Part shown: positions 57,651-64,000 of the stretch, piece after piece
Layout: the number at the start of each line of letters is the position of its first letter
Position numbering within the stretch: position 1 is the first letter of the stretch
Assembly: GCA_009599575.1 (NCBI GenBank)
Contig: VWND01000017.1
Coordinates: 1-64,000, forward strand
DNA: 64,000 nt
From: Blumeriella jaapii
Lineage: Eukaryota; Ascomycota; Leotiomycetes; Helotiales; Drepanopezizaceae
Direction of reading: 5' to 3'
The notes under the pieces: model-generated
Told to the model about the DNA's origin: nothing
The model's database searches: none
What the model saw: only the letters and a program-made list of their open reading frames with translations
Program-made: the position numbers and the translations under genes

Positions 57651-57949
57651 ATTTCTTACAGATTATATCAAAATGATCGACCGGTCGTAAAAAAGCTTAT
57701 TTTCGTATTTTGCGAAGAATAGCTTTCGTTTAACGATTTTCCTTTTAGCAAAGCTTTTTAGCTTCTGCTATTACATTTTAATTTTTCTTTTTTTAATTAG
57801 CGAAAAAACAGCTTTTTTCCGAAGCTATTTTTTTTGAAAAACATTTTTTTTTTCGAAAAAAAAAAAGCCAAAAAAAACCAAAACGCTAATTATTTCGCTT
57901 GCTATTTTTTTTGGCAATTTAGCGCTAAAAGCGTTTAGTTAAAACTTTT

Positions 57950-59240
57950 GCAAAATCAATTAAAAAAAGCGTAAAAGCGTAAATAACAACTTTTAAAAAT
58001 TATACGATTACGATAAAATTTTTCATTAAAGCGTTTGATGAAATTTATCGAACGTGCTTTTGCTAATCGCGAATTTGCAGCTTTTTTTTTTCGCAACGTT
58101 TTTTTTTCAATTAATAAACGTTGAAAATTAATTTCCACGCTTTTTACGAATTTTTTTTTTTTAATCTTTCTTAACGGCCAAAATTTTAACGCGCTTTTTA
58201 AACGTTATAATTTTTATTAATTGCTGATTTTCGATTAGCTCGTATAAAACGCGTTTCGAATTTTAAATTTAAACTAAATAATAATCAAAATTATAAAACG
58301 CGTTATTAAAAATTTAAAATCTTCGAAAATTTCGAATTTTATTACGATTATTTCGCTAACGATCGATTTCGCAAAAATTATATATTCGATCAGACCGAAA
58401 GCGTAGCAAAAAAGTTTTTTATTTCGCGTATTTATAACCGTTTCGATTTTATATTTTTCGAAAAATTAATAAAAAATATCGCCGATTTTCTGGCCAACTT
58501 TTCCGACGTTTAAAAAGCGGAAAACGAATTTAAAATACTTATAATAAATACGCACGACGATTTTTAACGCTTTTATTTGCGATTTTTTATTTTCGTAACG
58601 AACGCTCAAATACGAATTAATAAACAGCTTTAAAACGTTTTTCGCGATAAAATATTAAAGCGTTTACGAAAAAAATTGTATTTAAAATAAGCTCGTATAA
58701 CGATTTTTAAAAATTAGCTTACCGCCGTCCGATAAAAAAAATAAAATTAATTAGCTAAACGAATTTTATACGCGAATCGCTTTTTAATCAAATTTATTAT
58801 TTATTGAAATAATGAATCTTTTATTAAAACGTATTACGAGTTAAATCGTACGTACGAAAATCGTTCAAATGTTTTACAAGCTTTTTTTTAGCCTTTTGCT
58901 ATCTTTTTTTATTTTTTACGTCAAAACGTTTTTTTTAACGTTTTTTTTTTTCGATCGGACCAACGACAGCGTTTATCGTTTATTTTATATTATTAAAAAG
59001 TTTAAAAAAGCTAATTTACACGATTTATTACGGGCCGATTTTCGGTTTTATTTAAAAGCTTTTTTAGATTAATAAATATAAACGAAATAAAACCGGCCGA
59101 ATATTCGCTTTTCGATAATAATAATAAAAATAAAAACTTTTTTTAAATTATTTTTAAAACGCTTACGAAGAAATTAAAAGCTTTTCCGTTAATCGGAAAA
59201 ACGCTTAAATCTAAGCAAAGCCTTTTTTTCAAGCGTATTA
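57950..59240 (+). pseudogene. gag: gag of G3 copy 2
   Basis: Gag region with a retrotransposon Gag-like helical segment at about 58380-58790 (FDQTESVAKKFFISRIYNRF, FANDR, KNIADFLANFSDV, NEFKILIINTHDDF, INKQL). Stops at Gln-type positions break it repeatedly. No zinc knuckle was recognised. Start and end are approximate. Confidence 0.65.
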
Positions 59241-59246
59241 CGCGAT

Positions 59247-62200
59247 ATGCGTTATTTTAACGTTCGAAAGCTTTTTAATAGCGATTTATTAACAATTTCC
59301 GTTATATTTATCAAAATTAGCTTTTCGTATAAAATAAAAACGTTCGCCGATTTTAAAACGAACGGTTATGCGTTTATCGATTCGGCGCTGATTAAGTTTT
59401 TTTTTTTTAAAACTTTTGATTTAATTTTTTCCGGCTTTTTTTTTATAAAAAAATATAATAAAACTCGTAGCTATTTAATCATATATTTTACGCTTTTTAA
59501 TTTTATTTTTAATAATCGAATATAATCGTTTTTTTTTAAATTATTAATTTCGGAAATTATAATATAATTTTAAAAAAGGCTTGGCTGGCCGAATATCAAA
59601 TTTTATTAAATTATAATAAACGCAAGTTTTATTAGCCGAAATTTACTTTTGTATAGCTTTTTACGCTTATTATATTAAAATCTTTTATTTGCATTTTCGA
59701 AAAACTTAATTTCGCTATTAAAACGACGTTGTAAAACGTAATAAAAACTTTAATTAATTATAACAGATTTACGACGTTATACGAAGCGCGAAAAAATCGA
59801 ATTTTATTCGCGTTGCTAATTTCGATAGCGACGCTAATGAAATAATATAAAAGATTATATTATTTTTCTAAGCTGCCGATTTTCTTTTTGTTATTTTTTT
59901 TTTTTTTTTTTTCGTTAAAACAGCTTTTTCGTTTAACGAAAAAAATTATATTAAAAATCAAAAAAAAGCTTTCGCCGCGATGGAATTTCAATTTAATATA
60001 ATCGATAATTTAAACAAATTATTTTTTAAATTTTTCAAACGATTAATTCGAAGACGAGTTTTTTAATCTATTGCTTATTTAATTTTTATTTGCTAAATTA
60101 TTATATACGCTTTTAAGCTGATTTCCAGAAAAAAAGCAATTAAAATGTTTTTGATTTTTTTGTACGAAATCGATAAAATATTAAACGATTTTAAATATAA
60201 TATTTTTTTTTAGATTTAATTTTATAATTTTTTCGAACGTTTCAAAACTAATAAAATATCGATTTCGATCTTTTTAATAAGCTTAACAAAGCTAACTTCG
60301 AATAAATCTTTTTTCGAATTTTTTTTTCCGAAATATAAAAATTTCGAATACGTGTTTTTTAAAGCCGCTAATAACGAGCTAGTTTTTCACCGGTTTTACG
60401 ATTATAAAATAGAATTTATTATAAGCGAAAAAAAGCTGAAATATATTTTTTTGTATAAAATATTAATTTCGGAATTCGAAATTATTAAAATTTATTTGCA
60501 AAATAATTTAAATAAAAACTTTATCGAATCTTTTACCGTTTTTTTCGCTGTTTTAATATTTTTCGTTAAAAATCCGACGGTTTATTACGTTTTTGTATCG
60601 ATTATCGAGTTTTCAATAACGTTATTCGTAAAAATTGTTTTTTTTTTATCGATAAGATTTTTATTTGTTTTTCGAAAGCGCGAATTTTTACGAAGCTCGA
60701 TATTCGTTAAGTTTTTTATAAAATTCGAATAAATTCCGCTAGTAAAAAACTAATAACGTTTCGTACGCGTTACGGCGTTTATAAATATAAAATGCTATTT
60801 TTTAGTTTTATTAATAAATTCGCAATTTACTAACGTTATATAAACGACGTTTTTTTCGATTATTTAAACGATTTTTATATTGCATATTTAAATAATATTT
60901 TTATTTATTCGTTCGATTTTTTAAAATACGTTATATACGTTCGCAAATTATTTCAAAAGCTCGCTAACGCTAAATTACAGGCCGATATTCGAAAGTCTGA
61001 ATTTAACGTTATTCGGATTTATTATTTAAATTTTATTATTTTTATTAAAAGCCTAAAAATAATTTTAAAAAAATTTCCGTAGTCGCTTATTAAAAGCTTT
61101 TTATTATTATAAAAAATATACAAAGCTTTTTTAGTTTTTATAATTTTTACCGACGTTTTATTCGAAACTACGATATAATTGCAAAACTTTTGATTTATTT
61201 AACCAAAGCTAACGTTTTTTACAATTCTATTTCTGAATATTAAAAAAGTTTCGACCTTTTTATACTAGCTTTTATTATTGTATCAGTTTTATAATATTAC
61301 AGGCAAAACTTTTTTTATATATTAAAAACTAACGCTTTCGACGGCGTAATAACTTTTATGTTTTCGCAATTCTATAATAACGATTAGCTTTCAGTCGTTT
61401 ATTTTAGCAAAACTATAATTTTCGCAAAATTGAACTACGTCGTATACGATAAAAAAATATTCGCAATCGTAAAATTTTTAAGCAATTTTCGTATTGAATT
61501 AGCTAATTTAATTTATTAAATTAAAATTATTATTAATTATAAAGTATTGAAATATTTTATAATTTTTAAATTTTTAAACTTTCGATAAGCACGCTAGGCC
61601 GAGCTTCTCGCCGATTACAATTTTTTTATTACGTACAAACTAAATTAATATAGTTTTTTAGCTAACGTATTAACACGTCGTACGAACGAGTTCGACCGCT
61701 AAAAATTTTTCAAACGTATTTAGCGTTTGCAAATTTTTTTTTGAGCAAATTAAATCGATTACCGCTTTTTAACTAAAAAATTTCGATTTTCCACGGCTTT
61801 CGAAACAGCTGTTTTTATCGTTAAAATAATTGATTTTTTTTCGTATTTCGTATCGTTAATTAAATTTTTTACGCTAATCGCATAACTAGCAGCTTAATAG
61901 TTTTCCGAAAAAAAAGCTGTACGAAACGCTACGAAAAAAAACGACGATAATAATACTTCGTTTTCGTATATATTTAAACGCGATTTGCTATTATATTACG
62001 GTCGTCTAATAATTTCAAACGTCGATTATTTTCGTTTCGCTTTTATACGAAAAATGCACGACCAGATTTTTATCGTTTATTTTAGCGCTCGCAAAACTAG
62101 GCAATTATTTTCGGACTAATATTATTAGCGAAGTATAATAGCTTTCGTAAAATAATGCTATCGCAATTGCCACGCTTACCGAAAAAGTTTTATTTTTAAA

Positions 62201-62890
62201 AAATAAGCCCCCCGGCTTTTTTTTAGCTTTTTTTTGTTTTTAATTATTTTTGAAAATACGTTATAATAGATTTTTACAGTTTTAACAAAAACAAATACGG
62301 TTACGATAACGTATTCGTAATAATAAATCGCTTTTTTAAGCAAATTATTTCGACTTTTTATTATAAAAATATCGATGTTCGAAGCTTCGCTAAATTATAT
62401 ATATTTTATATATATAAGTATTTTGGCTTTTTAAAATTTTTTATTAGCGATCGTGGCTTTTAATATTAATTTATTTTTTGGTTTGAATTAAATAAGATTT
62501 TCGGTACGCAATTAAAACTTTCGATAGCCGCTTATTCCGAAACCGACGGTTAAACCGAAATTTATAACTAATATTTATAAAAACGCTTTCGACCTTTCGT
62601 AAACTTTTATTAAACGATTAAAACGAATTTTTTTTAATAATGGATTTCGCTCAAATGGTTTTTTTTTACAAGAATCTAGATAGCTTTTCATTTTTTAAAA
62701 TTGTATACGGCCATATTTTTTATATTAATTAAAATTAAAAGCTTGATACTTTTTTTTTCAATTTTTTATATAAACTAAACGCAAACAAAGCTCGTGCGTA
62801 CGTTCGCCGTTATTACGACGCCTAAAACCTCGCCAAATCGCATTTATAACAAATTTACGATAAAATAAAAAAAATTGCGAATAAATTTCG
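59247..62890 (+). pseudogene. pol: pol of G3 copy 2: protease, RT, RNase H, integrase
   Basis: Protease in the open stretch 59247-59525 shows ADFKTNGYAFIDSAL (catalytic region 59349-59360), a mutated DSGA-type site. A linker of about 0.75 kb follows. RT starts near 60350 (ELVFHRFYDYKIE) and has its active-site box mutated to YLNN (60885-60896), both Asp lost. RNase H runs about 61020-61700 (KLNYVVYDKKIFAIV, ARXAELLADYNFFITYK, LTRR). The integrase zinc domain lies near 62000-62190 (RKTRQLF, CYRNCHAYRKS). The core runs to about 62700, with the tail at 62770-62890. All domains appear in standard Ty3/gypsy order, with integrase last. Confidence 0.84.
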
Positions 62891-63046
62891 TGTTACGATC
62901 CTGGCCTGGCTAGTGGTAGTTGCCAATGGTATAGTTGCCAGTGGTATGATTGCTGGTGGTATTGGAATAAGGTTTGGACACGGGCCACCTCGGCCACTAG
63001 GCCTCGCGCTAAGTTACGTGATTTATAAGCGCAATCTATTATACAT
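62891..63046 (+). repeat. TRIM-like LTR fragment, 156 bp
   Basis: It starts TGTTACGATCCTGGCC, identical to the start of the TRIM LTR at 23134, and has the same GCCAGTGGTA-type internal repeats. It then diverges, so it is a related subfamily. It is relatively GC-rich and little mutated. It is interrupted by G1-E at 63047; the remainder should lie beyond that element. Confidence 0.78.
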
Positions 63047-63313
63047 TGTAAAACGGTGATACTTTGTATTGATAGGAGTTGGTAGTTTTAGCTATGGTCG
63101 AGGCTTGGACCCTTCCGAGACCCCCTGCCACTGACTATTTTCAACAGGTATAAAAGCAAAGCACCCTTTTAAATAGTACCATAGGCACGCAGTCCAATTT
63201 ATATCTTCACTCATTCTTCTTTTTTTTTCTTCAGCCTTTTCTAAGGATTTTTTAAGCTATTTTATCCACCGATATATGGCCGTATTAATCTGGTTTTCCT
63301 ATTTATTTTTACA
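63047..63313 (+). repeat. 5' LTR of G1-E
   Basis: 267 bp, same termini and blocks as the other G1 LTRs. ACAT precedes it (63043-63046) and is the predicted 4-bp duplication. Confidence 0.9.
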
Positions 63314-64000
63314 TTTAATAATCTACGCAAAGATTTAAACTTCGGTGTTTCGTCGTTATATATTCGCCGATACATTTTTTAAATTCGCAATTAAAATCGA
63401 TTTCGATATTTCGCCATTACGGCTTAAAACTTTTTATATAATATTGTTCGCAGCTACATTATATAAAAGACTTTTAATAGCTTTTTTTATTTTGCGCACA
63501 ATTATTAAACTACAAAAATGCAATATATCTCAGAAACGTCTGAAATTACAATCAGGCAATTTTAAATCGTACAAAATATAAAACTCGAAAATCGCTCTTT
63601 TGTTTAAAAATAACAAATCGAATATTAATTCGTACGCTTCGACCGCTGCGCTCGACTTTTCTAAACTAGATTTTTTTTGGTCAAACGCCTGGCGAAAACT
63701 CAATCTTCTGATTTTGCGTTTTATAATTATAGCAATTACAATTTGCGACTTTTTATTAAAAATAATAAAAAAATAGCTGTACGTATATTAATCTAAGCCA
63801 CGGAATATCGAAACCGTAAATTATACAACAATATTATATTAATCTAATTAATTTACTAAAAAACAAATTCTTTAATATATTATTTAAATATCTAAACGCA
63901 ATCTTATTTTATTTAACTTTCAGAAAACACAAAAACTTTTTTAATAACTTTTTTATTAAAAACGATTTTTTTTATATTTAAAGACTTTTAATTCGCAATT
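63047..64000 (+). mobile_element. G1-E: G1 element, 5' end only
   Basis: A forward G1 copy with 5' LTR 63047-63313 (267 bp, TGTAAAACGG to TTTTTACA), leader from 63314, and the first part of gag running off the window. It aligns with 39505-40460. An open 78-codon stretch in the leader (63345-63581) is not conserved as coding. The leader hairpin is broken on its right side near 63812. Confidence 0.9.

Larger units (their letters stand above)
57651..62890 (+). mobile_element. G3 copy 2: Ty3/gypsy element, coding part
   Basis: An uninterrupted run of gag, protease, RT, RNase H and integrase of the G3 lineage, parallel to the pieces of G3 copy 1. It is cut at 62891 by a TRIM-like LTR before the integrase tail ends. 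It is one of the most degraded sequences in the window: most G residues of diagnostic codons are A, and stops are frequent. Lengths match copy 1 where they overlap. Confidence 0.85.

Noticed and set aside
60352..60732. Intact reverse transcriptase gene
   Set aside because: The open stretch is short, the active box later reads YLNN, and stops or indels surround it; it is G3 RT relic.

Overview
This window looks like a transposon graveyard in a filamentous ascomycete (Pezizomycotina-type) genome. I find no host gene, tRNA, rRNA or CRISPR array. Almost every base can be assigned to a nested mobile element. Nearly all coding regions are broken by C-to-T and G-to-A transitions, the hallmark of repeat-induced point mutation (RIP). 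Stops sit where Gln or Trp codons are expected, catalytic Asp has become Asn, and start ATG has become ATA. The fungal assignment is inference from RIP plus the retroelement types; I cannot name a species.

I use six family names. G1 is an 11.3-kb Ty3/gypsy element with 267-bp LTRs, 4-bp target duplications, gag-pol, and a long unrecognised extra ORF (ORFX) after integrase. G2 is a 7.4-kb chromodomain Ty3/gypsy element with 414-bp LTRs and a 5-bp target duplication. G3 is a second Ty3/gypsy lineage and the oldest layer. TRIM is a 994-bp LTR element without pol. hAT-NA is a 1,230-bp GC-rich non-autonomous hAT-like element. SAT-TIR is a 2.3-2.5 kb element with imperfect terminal inverted repeats and a TA target duplication, filled almost entirely with tandem repeats arranged as two inverted arms around a small core.

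Layout: G3 copy 1 (forward) runs through the window in pieces: 6499-7243 (RT), 29217-30088 (RNase H), 33628-34504 (integrase core), and 57098 to about 57.4 kb (integrase tail). The pieces are separated by G1-Z (reverse, 683-6498, running off the left side), G1-A (forward, 7244-29212), SAT-TIR copy 4 (30091-33625) and G1-B (reverse, 34505-57093). These insertions carry others. G1-Z holds SAT-TIR copies 1 (1-682) and 2 (3278-5822). G1-A holds SAT-TIR copy 3 (9737-12023), G2 (15118-22496) and the TRIM (23134-24127). SAT-TIR copy 4 holds hAT-NA (30488-31717). G1-B holds G1-D (39505-50801). G3 copy 2 (about 57.4-62.89 kb) follows in tandem and is cut by a TRIM-like LTR (62891), itself cut by G1-E (63047 to the window end).

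The nesting was checked by internal logic: each insertion leaves matching short duplications, and removing the insertions restores reading frames and lengths. G1-A, G1-D and G1-B come to 11,297, 11,297 and 11,288 bp net by my count. Nothing here is likely to make a functional protein. The most unusual objects are the SAT-TIR family, ORFX of G1, and the mutation spectrum, which spares CpG and largely GpC.
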